The position numbers and the translations under genes were made by a program. The notes beneath the pieces were generated by a model. That model had not been told where the DNA came from, made no database searches, and saw nothing but the letters and a program-made list of their open reading frames with translations. Positions 17,392-25,576 of a DNA stretch of 64,000 nucleotides are shown here, piece after piece. Numbering within the stretch: the first letter of the stretch is position 1; each line of letters starts with the position of its first letter. Origin of the DNA: Myceligenerans indicum (GTDB taxonomy: Bacteria; Actinomycetota; Actinomycetes; Actinomycetales; Cellulomonadaceae); contig NZ_JABBYC010000017.1 in assembly GCF_016742955.1 (NCBI RefSeq), positions 1 through 64,000 of the forward strand. Direction: 5' to 3'.

Positions 17392-18126
17392 TCACTTCTG
17401 GCCGTAGACGTTCTGGTAGCGGTCGTAGAGGGAGTCGACGTGCTTCTGCTCGATCGGGAGCGGGTCGCCGAGCTGGCGGGAGACGTGCACGGCGCGCGCG
17501 ACCTCCTCGCACATCACCGCGGCCTTCACCGCGGCACGGGCATCCTTGCCGATCGTGAAGGGGCCGTGGTTCGCCATGAGCACGGCAGGGCTGCGGGAGC
17601 CGGACAGGGTCTCGACGATGCCGCGGCCGATCGAGTCGTCACCGATGATCGCGAACGGTCCCACGGGAATGGGCCCGCCGAACTCGTCGGCCATCATCGT
17701 CAGCACGCACGGCACGGCTTCACCGCGCGCCGCCCAGGCGGTCGCGTAGGTGGAGTGCGTGTGCACGACGCCGCCGACGTGCGGCAGGTGCTTGTAGGTG
17801 TAGGCGTGCGCGGCCGTGTCCGACGACGGGTTGTGCGGCGCGTCGTGCACCATCTTCCCGTCGAGGTCGCAGACCACCATCTTCTCCGGGGCGAGATCGT
17901 CGTAGGAGACCCCGGACGGCTTGATGACCAGCAGGTCGGTGCTGCCGTCCGCGGCGCCGCCCAGCTCCGCCGGGATCCGCACGCGCTGGGAGACGTTTCC
18001 GGCCGTCCAGACGACGAGGCCGTTGCGCGGCAGCTCGGCGTGCAGGTCGGACACGACCTGACGGGTGCGCGCGATCTCCTTGCGCACCTCGGGCGGGTAG
18101 TTGCTGAAGTCTTCGGCGGTGGTCAT
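17392..18126 (-). CDS. araD: L-ribulose-5-phosphate 4-epimerase
   Basis: A 244-residue class II aldolase-type epimerase that converts L-ribulose 5-phosphate to D-xylulose 5-phosphate. Visible family motifs are TAGNVSQR, KPSGVSYDDL, the zinc-binding VHTHSTYATAWA, and ANHGPFTIG, followed by a C-terminal histidine in ARAVHVSRQ. ATG 18126 overlaps the kinase stop by 4 nt, so the two are translationally coupled. Length is close to E. coli AraD (231). Confidence 0.94.
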   Translation of the reverse strand: MTTAEDFSNYPPEVRKEIARTRQVVSDLHAELPRNGLVVWTAGNVSQRVRIPAELGGAADGSTDLLVIKPSGVSYDDLAPEKMVVCDLDGKMVHDAPHNPSSDTAAHAYTYKHLPHVGGVVHTHSTYATAWAARGEAVPCVLTMMADEFGGPIPVGPFAIIGDDSIGRGIVETLSGSRSPAVLMANHGPFTIGKDARAAVKAAVMCEEVARAVHVSRQLGDPLPIEQKHVDSLYDRYQNVYGQK

Positions 18127-19754
18127 CCGGCGTTCTCCTGGCTGGTGCTGCGGGGACGGAGGGCGTCGACGGCGGCCCGCTCGGCGGCGAGCCCGGCCGT
18201 GTAGCGCTCGAGGTAGTCGGCGAACCCGGCGACGTCGTCGGCGTCGGGCCGGGCGATGTCGACGGCCGCCTCGGCGAACACCTCGGCGGCGAGGTAGTCG
18301 CCGAGGCCGCGCCCGGCACCGGACCGGCGGTACGCACCCAGCACGGCCATGCCCCACGCACCGCCCTCACCGGCGGCCTGTCCCACGCCGACGGGGGCAC
18401 CGATCGCGGCGGCCAGCATCCGCTGGGCGACGCCCGTGGTGCGGAACAGCCCGCCGTGGCCGAACATCGTGTCGATGGCGACGCCCTCGTCCGCGAGCAC
18501 CCGCATGCCGAGGCTCAGCGTGGCGAACACGCCGTAGATCTGGGTCCGCATCAGGTTCGCCAGGGTCAGGCGGCTGTCCGGGGTGCGGACGATCGTGGGG
18601 CGGCCCTCGGACAGGCCGGCGATCGGCTCGCCGGCCAGATGGTTGTAGGCGAGCAGGCCGCCGCCGTCGGGCTCACCCTTGAGGGCGGCACGGAACAGCG
18701 CCTCGAAGACCGTGTCCGCGTCGGACGGGCCGCCGACGGCGGCCGACAGCTCACGGAACACCTCGGCCCACGCACCGAGCTCGCTCGCGCCGTTGTTGCA
18801 GTGCACCATCGCGACCAGGTCGCCGGACGGGGTGGTGACGAGGTCGAGCTCGGGGTGGTGGCGCGTGAGCGCGCCCTCCAGGACCACCATCGCGAAGATG
18901 CTGGTCCCTGCGCTGATGTTGCCCGTACGGGGCTCGACGGCATTGGTCGCGACCATGCCCGTCCCGGCATCGCCCTCGGGCGGGCAGAGCGGGACACCCG
19001 GCCGCAGCGTCCCGCTCGGGTCGAGGAGCGCGGCTCCCTCGGGAGTGAGAGCGCCGGCGTCCGCGCCGGCGGGCAGGATCTCGGGGAGTACCTCGGCGAG
19101 CCGCCCGCCCGGCATCCGCGGGGCGACGAGATCGTCGAACTTCGCCAGCATCCCGGCGTCGTACCGGCCTGTCGCAGGGTCGACGGGGAACATTCCGGAG
19201 GCGTCGCCGACGCCGAGCACCCGGCGGCCCGTCAGGCGCCAGTGCACGTAGCCGGCGAGCGTGGTGAGGAAGGTGGTGCGGGAAACGTGCGGTTCGTCGT
19301 CGAGCATCGCCTGGTAGTGGTGGGCGACCGACCAGCGCAGCGGGATGTTGTACCCGAACAGTTCCGTGAGCTCCGTGGCGGCGGCCGCGGTGGTGGTGTC
19401 CCGCCAGGTTCGGAATGGGACCAGGAGCTCCTCGCCGTCGAAGACGAGGTAGCCGTGCATCATCGCCGAGACGCCGATCGCGCCGAACGTGGCCGGGCGC
19501 ACGCCGTACTGCCGCTCGACGTCGGCCGCCAGGGCCGCGAAGCAGTCCTGCAGGCCCGCCCACACCGCGTCCAGCGAGTAGGTCCAGTGGCCGTCGGCGA
19601 GCTGGTTCTCCCAGTCGTGACCGCCGCTCGCGATCGGGGCGTGATCGGGGCCGATCAGCACCGCCTTGATACGGGTGGAACCCAGCTCGATCCCGAGGCT
19701 GGTCCGACCCTGTTCGATGGCTTCCCGGACTGCGTCCGGGCGCCCTGTCACCAC
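18123..19754 (-). CDS. araB: Ribulokinase, FGGY family
   Basis: A roughly 543-residue sugar kinase. The first ATPase motif is LGIELGSTRIKAVLIGPD; GISAGTSIF-like and GHGGLFRTTGVAQ motifs mark the FGGY C-terminal half. By context it phosphorylates L-ribulose. GTG 19754 has a good AGGAG site 6 nt upstream. ATG 19772 has no such site and lies only 6 nt from the operator palindrome, so I prefer the GTG. First gene of araB-araD-araA, downstream of the LacI-type regulator. It belongs to the actinobacterial branch rather than the E. coli AraB branch (judged by motif wording). Confidence 0.87.
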   Translation of the reverse strand: MVTGRPDAVREAIEQGRTSLGIELGSTRIKAVLIGPDHAPIASGGHDWENQLADGHWTYSLDAVWAGLQDCFAALAADVERQYGVRPATFGAIGVSAMMHGYLVFDGEELLVPFRTWRDTTTAAAATELTELFGYNIPLRWSVAHHYQAMLDDEPHVSRTTFLTTLAGYVHWRLTGRRVLGVGDASGMFPVDPATGRYDAGMLAKFDDLVAPRMPGGRLAEVLPEILPAGADAGALTPEGAALLDPSGTLRPGVPLCPPEGDAGTGMVATNAVEPRTGNISAGTSIFAMVVLEGALTRHHPELDLVTTPSGDLVAMVHCNNGASELGAWAEVFRELSAAVGGPSDADTVFEALFRAALKGEPDGGGLLAYNHLAGEPIAGLSEGRPTIVRTPDSRLTLANLMRTQIYGVFATLSLGMRVLADEGVAIDTMFGHGGLFRTTGVAQRMLAAAIGAPVGVGQAAGEGGAWGMAVLGAYRRSGAGRGLGDYLAAEVFAEAAVDIARPDADDVAGFADYLERYTAGLAAERAAVDALRPRSTSQENAG

Positions 19755-19778
19755 ATCGTGCTCCTGCGCCATGAAGTC

Positions 19779-19794
19779 ATGTTAACGCTCACAC
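19779..19794. promoter_or_regulatory. LacI-family operator at the araB promoter
   Basis: ATGTTAACGCTCACAC matches the site at 15537-15552 in 14 of 16 positions. It lies in the 67-85-nt gap between the regulator stop and araB, where bound repressor would block araB transcription. Confidence 0.65.
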
Positions 19795-19839
19795 AAGGCG
19801 GCCGTGAAACCCGCTCGGGACGGCGCCCCTCTCCGTCGC

Positions 19840-20934
19840 CTACCTCGGGGGAGCCGTGGAAGCGCGAACCACCAGTTCCGGGGCGATCAGGGCGCCCGAC
19901 GGCGACCTGCCCGCCACCGCGTCGAAGAGCAGCTCGACGCTGCGCCTGCCGAGTTCGGCGAACGGCTGGCGCACCGTGGTGAGCGGCGGGATGAACTGGT
20001 CCGCGCCCTGGATGTCGTCGAACCCGACGAGCGAGACGTCCTCCGGCACGCGCAGACCCGCCTCCCAGAAGGCTCGAGCCAGCCCGAGGGCGAGCTGATC
20101 GTTGGCGGCGAACACGGCCGTCGGACCGTCCCCGGCCACGATGCGCTCGGCGAGGCCGCGGCCGACGTCGTACCCCCGGCCTGCGGACCAGTCGGCCACG
20201 ACCGGCTCCGGCACCGGAGCTCCGCGCCTCTCCAACGCGGCGCGCCAGCCCGCGACGCGCTGCCGCGCGTCGAACCAGTCCGGGGGACCCGCGACGTGCA
20301 GCACGGTCTCGTGCCCCAGGTCGAGGAGGTGCCCGACGGCGAGCCCGGCGCCGACTCCCTGGTCCACGGCGAGCGGGATGGTGCGCTCCACCGCGGACTC
20401 CCGCGCGGCGATGAGCACCACCGGGATCGGCGCGTCGAAGGCGTCGACGGCACGGCCCACGTCCTCCTGCGGCGCGATGACCACGACCCCCTCGACGGCC
20501 TGGCTCATGAAGTGCTCCAGGACACGGTCCACGGACTCGGCGTCGTACGAGCCGATGGTGGCCACCGAGGTGAACCAGCCCTGCTCCCGGGCGGCCTCCT
20601 CCACGGCGATCAGCGTGCTGGTGGGCCCGTAGAGCACCGACGACGTCGTGATCACGCCGAGCGTCGTCGAACGCGACGTGACCAGGGCCCGTGCCGCGAC
20701 GTTGCGCCGGTAGCCGAGCTCGTGGATCGCCTGGAGCACCCGCTCGCGGGTCTCGGGCGCGACCCGGGGGCTGCCGTTGAGCACACGGGAGACGGTCTGG
20801 TGCGACACACCCGCTCGTGCGGCGACGTCGGACATGGCGGGACGGCGCTCGGCTCGTCTGGTCACGGAACCTGCGGAGTTCTCGGTCACGGGTCCGCCCG
20901 GTGCGGGTGGTTCGGCAGTCACGTACCTGATCAT
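19840..20934 (-). CDS. LacI-family transcriptional regulator of the arabinose locus
   Basis: A 364-residue regulator. The helix-turn-helix lies near residues 34-60 (MSDVAARAGVSHQTVSRVLNGSPRVAPETRERV), followed by the hinge ELGYRRNVAARAL. A periplasmic-binding-protein-like effector domain spans about 90-360, ending FDDIQGADQFIPPLTTVRQP. The first 30 residues are not conserved, so the true start may be a downstream GTG (for example VTENS). It lies immediately upstream of araBDA, and two shared palindromes (15537 and 19779) are the likely operators. The effector is presumably L-arabinose or a derivative. Confidence 0.88.
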   Translation of the reverse strand: MIRYVTAEPPAPGGPVTENSAGSVTRRAERRPAMSDVAARAGVSHQTVSRVLNGSPRVAPETRERVLQAIHELGYRRNVAARALVTSRSTTLGVITTSSVLYGPTSTLIAVEEAAREQGWFTSVATIGSYDAESVDRVLEHFMSQAVEGVVVIAPQEDVGRAVDAFDAPIPVVLIAARESAVERTIPLAVDQGVGAGLAVGHLLDLGHETVLHVAGPPDWFDARQRVAGWRAALERRGAPVPEPVVADWSAGRGYDVGRGLAERIVAGDGPTAVFAANDQLALGLARAFWEAGLRVPEDVSLVGFDDIQGADQFIPPLTTVRQPFAELGRRSVELLFDAVAGRSPSGALIAPELVVRASTAPPR

Positions 20935-20991
20935 GACCGATTAACGGAGCAGTGCGCGCATCGAGTCCGGTTTGCGCCATTATGTAGCCCC

Positions 20992-22437
20992 ATGAGGATC
21001 CTGCTCACCACCGGCAGACTGCTCGGCGCGCACTGGCCGGCGCTCCTGGCCCTCGGGTTCGCCGGTGTCGCGCTGCGCGGTGCGGCGTTCTGGGGCGCTC
21101 TCGAGGCCAGCAGGTGGAACGCCTTCGCCGCACAGCTCATCCTGCTGGCGCTGCCGCTGGGCCTGCTCCTGCCGGTCATCGGGATGCTGCGGGTCTGCCG
21201 CCCGTCACTGGGGAACCTGTCCCTCCCGCGACACAACGCCGTCCCGCCGGCACGGCGTTCCCCGGACCGGAGGACGTCGCCGGACACGGCTGCGGAGACG
21301 AGCGCCGCGCCCACGGGTGTGGAGGTGCCGTCGGGCGTTGGGGTGCCGACGGGTGCGGGGGCGCCGACAGGTGCGGGGGCGCCGACAGGTGCGGGGGTCC
21401 CGACGGGTGCGGGGGCACCGACGGGTGCGGGGCGTCCCGAACGGCCCCTGGCCGACGTCGCACTGGCCGTGATGATCCCGTTCCTCGCCGTGTACGCGAT
21501 CGAGGGCACGATGGACGCCGACCACGCCCGGTACCTGAACGACGTCGCCGCGGACGAGCTGTTCGGCACCGGCCTGTTCACCTCCGGAGGGATCGACCTC
21601 ACCTCCCGCCTCGGCATCTGGACCGGCTGGACCCTCCTGGGAGTCGTGGCGGGCGCGATCGTGCTGCGCTGGCTGCTGGGGCGGCTCGCGGCCCGGGTGC
21701 ATCTTCTCGGACTGGCGCTGCTCGGCGCGGCGGTGGAGGCGTTCTGGAGCATCCAGGCCTCCTACGACCTGGAGTCGCTCGGCAGGGGCCTGCTGGCGGC
21801 GGTGCAGGACCGGGCGCTCGTGCACTGGTCCGTGGGAACGTACACGGCCGCGACCGAGACGGAGCAGGGAGGAGCCGTCGCCGCCGCGGGCGCGACCGCC
21901 GCACACGGGGTCGTTACGGTGGTCGAGTCGCTCGACGTGGTCGTCGTGGCCCCGCTCGCCTGGCTCGCGATCGGGACGGTCGTGCTCGGGCGGCGCCTGA
22001 TGGCGCCGCCGTCCACGGAACACCGCTGGCTGGACCAGACGGTCATGCCGGACCGGCTGCGGAAGGTGCTCGCGGCCGTGACGCAGGAGGTGCGGGACCG
22101 CTTCTCCGAGCTCTGGCAGGGCCTGCGGATGATCAAGGGGGGCGGCATCGGCGCGATGCTGGTCTTCTGCCTGGCCTACCTCGTGGTGATGCGCGCACCG
22201 GTGGCGGTGGGGTGGACGGTCCGCGCGCTTACCGGACCGATGGAGACCAGCACCTGGCTGCTCGTCGTCTCGCCGTGGGAGCGCGCTGCCGGTACCGCTA
22301 TCGCGCTCGCCCTGAGCGGCGCGCTCATCGCGGCCGCCGTGGACACGATGGCCGGGCGTGGCATGACGGTCGCGGGCGGCCTGGACGAGAGCCACGGCCA
22401 GGACGACGTGATCCCCGCGACCCGGACGGCGCGGTGA
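20992..22437 (+). CDS. Multi-pass membrane protein of unknown function
   Basis: A 481-residue protein with several hydrophobic segments, at roughly residues 10-35, 40-63, 160-178, 205-228, 232-250, 315-335, 385-405 and 425-450. I recognise no family. A hydrophilic linker at about residues 85-155 carries six (A/V)PTGAG repeats encoded by an 18-bp tandem repeat. ATG 20992 is chosen because the membrane topology begins there and TATGTA lies 6 nt upstream. The frame is open further left, through the antisense of the regulator gene, which is not meaningful. It is divergent from the LacI gene (57-nt gap). Confidence 0.75.
   Translation: MRILLTTGRLLGAHWPALLALGFAGVALRGAAFWGALEASRWNAFAAQLILLALPLGLLLPVIGMLRVCRPSLGNLSLPRHNAVPPARRSPDRRTSPDTAAETSAAPTGVEVPSGVGVPTGAGAPTGAGAPTGAGVPTGAGAPTGAGRPERPLADVALAVMIPFLAVYAIEGTMDADHARYLNDVAADELFGTGLFTSGGIDLTSRLGIWTGWTLLGVVAGAIVLRWLLGRLAARVHLLGLALLGAAVEAFWSIQASYDLESLGRGLLAAVQDRALVHWSVGTYTAATETEQGGAVAAAGATAAHGVVTVVESLDVVVVAPLAWLAIGTVVLGRRLMAPPSTEHRWLDQTVMPDRLRKVLAAVTQEVRDRFSELWQGLRMIKGGGIGAMLVFCLAYLVVMRAPVAVGWTVRALTGPMETSTWLLVVSPWERAAGTAIALALSGALIAAAVDTMAGRGMTVAGGLDESHGQDDVIPATRTAR
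21337..21432 (+). repeat. 18-bp in-frame tandem repeat
   Basis: Units close to GGTGCGGGGGCGCCGAC are repeated about five to six times without breaking the frame. They encode (A/V)PTGAG in the loop of the membrane protein at 20992-22437. Copy number is probably variable between strains. Confidence 0.85.
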
Positions 22438-22508
22438 GTACGCGCGGCCGGGCGCGCACGGGCGGCTCGGTGGGTACGCACGGCCGCCGGACGCACACGC
22501 CCGGCCGC

Positions 22509-22588
22509 GCGCGCACGGGCGACCGAGCGCGCACGGGCGACCGAGCGCGCACGGGCGACCGGGCGCGCACGGGCGACCGGGCGCGCAC
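22509..22588. repeat. 18-bp intergenic tandem repeat (4.4 copies)
   Basis: The unit GCGCGCACGGGCGACCGA starts at 22509, 22527, 22545 and 22563, with a partial fifth copy. The last two full copies end in G instead of A. It lies between the membrane-protein gene and proC. The region from 22438 has more degenerate copies. No gene is credible here. Confidence 0.9.
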
Positions 22589-22624
22589 ACCACGAGCGCT
22601 CCGCACGCCTGCGAAGATGTCACC

Positions 22625-23440
22625 ATGACCGAACGCGTGGCGATCCTGGGTACCGGCAACATGGGCGAGGCGGTCCTCGCGGGGGCGATCGGCGCGGGCT
22701 GGTCACCCGGCGAGATCACTGCCACGGTGCGGGCCTCGGAGCAGGGCAGGGCTCACGCGGCCGCGATCCGTGAGCGGCACGGTGTCGCCACCACCACGGA
22801 GAACGTCGCGGCCGTGCGGGACGCGGACCTGGTGGTCGTCGCGGTCAAGCCGAAGGACCTGCCGGGTGTGCTCGACGAGATCGCGCCCGCCCTCGCCGCC
22901 GGTGCCGTGGTCATGAGCATCGCGGCCGGAATCACGACGTCGGCGATCGAGACACACCTGCCGGCCGGGACCCCGGTCGTCCGCGCGATGCCCAACACCC
23001 CTGCACAGATCGGCGCGGGGATCACAGCCGTCGCGCCCGGTGCCACGGCGGACGCCCCGCATCTCTCGCTCGTCGAACGGTTCCTCGCGGGGACGGGCGA
23101 TGTCGTCCGCGTCGCCGAGAAGGACCTGGACGCGGTGACCGCGCTGTCCGGCGCCGGACCCGCCTACGTGTTCACCGTGATCGACGCGCTGGCCGAGGCC
23201 GGCGTCCACGTCGGCCTCAAGCGCGACATCGCGTCGCGGCTGGCCGAGCAGACCGTGCTGGGCGCCGCCCGGCTCGCCGCCGAGTCCGGCGAGCACCCGG
23301 CGGTCCTGCGCGAACGCGTGACCTCGCCGGCCGGAACGACAGCCGCCGGTCTGCGCGTTCTCGAGGACCGCGCCGTCCGTGCCGCCTTCCTGGCCGCCGT
23401 GGAGGCCGCCCGCTCCCGCGCGGTGGAGCTCGGCGGCTGA
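22625..23440 (+). CDS. proC: Pyrroline-5-carboxylate reductase
   Basis: A 271-residue NAD(P)H-dependent enzyme that makes L-proline from 1-pyrroline-5-carboxylate. The Rossmann motif ILGTGNMGEAVLAG is at residues 7-20. The middle has VKPKDLPGVLDEI and MPNTPAQIGAG. The C-terminal signature ALSGAGPAYVFTVIDALAEAGVHVGL and the VTSPAGTTAAGL loop are present. Length matches the family. No convincing Shine-Dalgarno is visible before ATG 22625. A hairpin at 23445-23492 follows. Confidence 0.96.
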   Translation: MTERVAILGTGNMGEAVLAGAIGAGWSPGEITATVRASEQGRAHAAAIRERHGVATTTENVAAVRDADLVVVAVKPKDLPGVLDEIAPALAAGAVVMSIAAGITTSAIETHLPAGTPVVRAMPNTPAQIGAGITAVAPGATADAPHLSLVERFLAGTGDVVRVAEKDLDAVTALSGAGPAYVFTVIDALAEAGVHVGLKRDIASRLAEQTVLGAARLAAESGEHPAVLRERVTSPAGTTAAGLRVLEDRAVRAAFLAAVEAARSRAVELGG

Positions 23441-23444
23441 CCCG

Positions 23445-23492
23445 GCCACGCCTCACGTCGCGGTAGGCCACCGGTCACTGCCGAGGCGTGGC
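23445..23492 (+). terminator. Hairpin after proC
   Basis: GCCACGCCTC (23445-23454) is perfectly complementary to 23483-23492, with a 28-nt loop. It begins 5 nt after the proC stop. Confidence 0.55.
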
Positions 23493-23574
23493 GCACCAGC
23501 CCCTCGCCACGCGTGCGCGGCGGGCGCGTCCGGCCCGACGATGGGCACCGGTCAATTAGTCCGTTGTGTCTAGG

Positions 23575-23580
23575 TACCCT
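23575..23580 (+). promoter_or_regulatory. -10 element of a probable leaderless promoter
   Basis: TACCCT fits TANNNT and ends exactly 7 nt before the ATG at 23588, so transcription would start on or beside the A of ATG. No Shine-Dalgarno is present. Confidence 0.6.
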
Positions 23581-23587
23581 CTGGACC

Positions 23588-24277
23588 ATGAAGCACGCCA
23601 GCAGTGCGGCACCCGGCCTGATCGGAGTGGCACGGAACGTGTTCGCGGCACTCGGCACCACCGGCAGGGTGATCGCCGGCCTCGCCGCGGCCGTGCTCGC
23701 GGCCACGCCGTTCGGCGCCTGGAACGCCGTGGCGAACGACGCGATGGCCCTTACCGCCGATACCCCCGTCGACGTGGGTCCGTACACGGTGACGATCGAG
23801 AAGGTCGTCTCGGCAAAGGCCCTCGGCGACGTCCGCGCCCTCGACCCGGAGGACCGGCTGCTCATCGTGGTCGCCCAGGTCACGAACACCTCCGACAGGC
23901 CCGCCAACGCGCAGCAGCTCACCGACATCGTTCCCGCCCCGGTAGGCGGCGGCGTCGTGGACACCGGTGGCATGCCGGTCCCCGACTCGGCCGGCCCCGG
24001 TGAGCGACCGGCACCGGACCGCTACAACATCGCCGATGCCGGCGAGCTCGACGTGATCAATCCCGGCGTCACCTACCGGGTCGCGCTCGTGTGGAACCAG
24101 GCAGGAGACGCCCGGCCCGCCGAGGTGCGCGTCGACCTGGCTGGGCTGACCTGGATCGAGGAGGGGTTCGCCGGTCTCGACGACGAGTACTGGCTCCCGG
24201 CGGACGAGGTCACCCACAGCGGGATGTTCGACGTCGAACCACCGAGGTCCGAGGCAGCCACGGGACCTGACGCGTGA
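23588..24277 (+). CDS. Membrane-anchored protein of unknown function (operon gene 1)
   Basis: A 229-residue protein. One hydrophobic segment at about residues 26-48 follows a short basic N-terminus, so the remainder is probably outside the membrane. Residues 60-110 (YTVTIEKVVSAKAL, LLIVVAQVTNTSDRPANA) resemble a small immunoglobulin-like beta-sandwich of the DUF4352 kind (weak, by eye). The C-terminus has an aromatic EEGFAGLDDEYWLPADEV motif. ATG 23588 follows a leaderless-type -10 element, and the stop overlaps the next gene's GTG by 4 nt. Function unknown. Confidence 0.75.
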   Translation: MKHASSAAPGLIGVARNVFAALGTTGRVIAGLAAAVLAATPFGAWNAVANDAMALTADTPVDVGPYTVTIEKVVSAKALGDVRALDPEDRLLIVVAQVTNTSDRPANAQQLTDIVPAPVGGGVVDTGGMPVPDSAGPGERPAPDRYNIADAGELDVINPGVTYRVALVWNQAGDARPAEVRVDLAGLTWIEEGFAGLDDEYWLPADEVTHSGMFDVEPPRSEAATGPDA

Positions 24278-24897
24278 GCCGCCGACGTTTCTCCTGGCGC
24301 GCGATGCTCCTGGCGCCGGCCGCGATCGGGGCGGCGACCTGGTTCGTGACGCAGGTGCCGCAGGACACCGCCGTCGACGCGCCGTTCGAGATCGGCGGCG
24401 CAGTGGGTGAGACCGTGCATCTCGGCTACGCCGACCTCGTCGTGACCGATGTCCGGGTCGCCGAGCAGATCGCCGGGGACGGCGTCGCGCAGGCCGGCGG
24501 AGTGTTCGTCGTGGTCGACGCCGTCTGGCAGGCCTCGGACCGGACGATCGCCGTCGGCGGCGCCGAGCTCGTGGACTCGCGGGAACGCGTCCACGCCGCG
24601 ACGGACCGCTCCGGCTGCGCGACCGCCACGACCGCCGTCCCCGCGTACCGGCAACGCATCAGCTACTGCTTCGATGTCCCCCCGGACGCGCTCGACGGCG
24701 CGCAGCTCCGGCTCGGGCGTGGCGGGGACGGTGAGGAGGGCGCCTTCCAGCGCCGCGACGCGGTCGCCGTCGTCGGCCTCGGCCTCGGCCTGGACCGGGT
24801 GCCCGGCGAGGAGGCGGGCGCCGACGCCGCCCCGATCGAGGTGCACGGCCCCGCTCCCGTCGTCCGGACGGGTACCGATGGTCAGGAGGATGCATGA
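24274..24897 (+). CDS. Membrane-anchored protein of unknown function (operon gene 2)
   Basis: A 207-residue protein starting with GTG in a GTGA overlap with gene 1. A basic N-terminus (SRRRFSWR) and one hydrophobic helix (about 9-25) suggest a signal anchor. The rest has alternating strands (VHLGYADLVVTDVRVAEQ, GVFVVVDAVWQA) like gene 1 and two Cys (in GCATAT and SYCFDV) that could form a disulfide outside the membrane. No family recognised. It ends in an ATGA overlap with gene 3. Confidence 0.72.
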   Translation: MSRRRFSWRAMLLAPAAIGAATWFVTQVPQDTAVDAPFEIGGAVGETVHLGYADLVVTDVRVAEQIAGDGVAQAGGVFVVVDAVWQASDRTIAVGGAELVDSRERVHAATDRSGCATATTAVPAYRQRISYCFDVPPDALDGAQLRLGRGGDGEEGAFQRRDAVAVVGLGLGLDRVPGEEAGADAAPIEVHGPAPVVRTGTDGQEDA

Positions 24898-25523
24898 GTG
24901 CCGTCACCGGCGGGCACGAACGAGGGTGGTGGCGGCGCAACGGCGTCTGGCTCGCCGTCCTGCCGCTCGCGATCGCGGCGGCCGCCGTGTCGTGGTCCTT
25001 CCGTCTCGTGAACCTGTGGTGGCCCACCGAACTGGTCCACGAGGCCGACAGCGCCGGCGCGGGCGGAACAGCCCACTACGCGGGCGAGTACTACGACCTG
25101 GGGTTCGACGACCCGAGCCTCGCGAACACCTGGGTGACCCGCGAGGTGGACGTGCAGGTGCTCGCCGTGCGGCCCGTCGAGGGGCTGCCCCGGTCGGTGA
25201 CGGCCGAGATCGACTCGGTACCCGACGGTTCCGCGGCATGGCGCATCGACCTCGAACTGGCCGCCGCACCGGGCACCGCCCTGGGGTCGTGCCAGGTCAT
25301 GCTGGTGTCGTCCGACGGGACACGGTACGGCGAGGGTGGCGCCACGAACGACCCGCTGGGCCAGGGCAATCCGTGCGTGCCGGAGGACGCACCGGACGCG
25401 CTCGCACCCGACGCGGGGACGTGGCAGACGTCGACGGTTCTGCTCACCCGCGCCGGCGACACGCCCGAGGAGGTCTGGTTCTCCTTCGGCAGCCCGGACT
25501 ACGTCACGCTCGCGGTCCCGTGA
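24894..25523 (+). CDS. Membrane-anchored protein of unknown function (operon gene 3)
   Basis: A 209-residue protein with a single N-terminal membrane helix (about 17-35) after a basic stretch (ERGWWRRNG). The external domain has two Cys (in GSCQVML and GNPCVPED) in a plausible disulfide. The last strand (EEVWFSFGSPDYVTLAVP) ends the protein abruptly. It overlaps gene 2 by 4 nt. The three genes share size, topology and coupling, so they may form one membrane complex. Convergent with the gene at 25577-26224. Confidence 0.72.
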   Translation: MSAVTGGHERGWWRRNGVWLAVLPLAIAAAAVSWSFRLVNLWWPTELVHEADSAGAGGTAHYAGEYYDLGFDDPSLANTWVTREVDVQVLAVRPVEGLPRSVTAEIDSVPDGSAAWRIDLELAAAPGTALGSCQVMLVSSDGTRYGEGGATNDPLGQGNPCVPEDAPDALAPDAGTWQTSTVLLTRAGDTPEEVWFSFGSPDYVTLAVP

Positions 25524-25576
25524 CGCGGCCCGCCCGGCACGGGGCCGGGACGGGAACGGGCCGGCCCGGCGCTCGT

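Noticed and set aside
22438..22624. Repeat-encoded protein (RARTGD units) before proC
   Set aside because: The frame is antisense-type or out of frame with the membrane protein, has no start or ribosome-binding site, and is pure tandem repeat.
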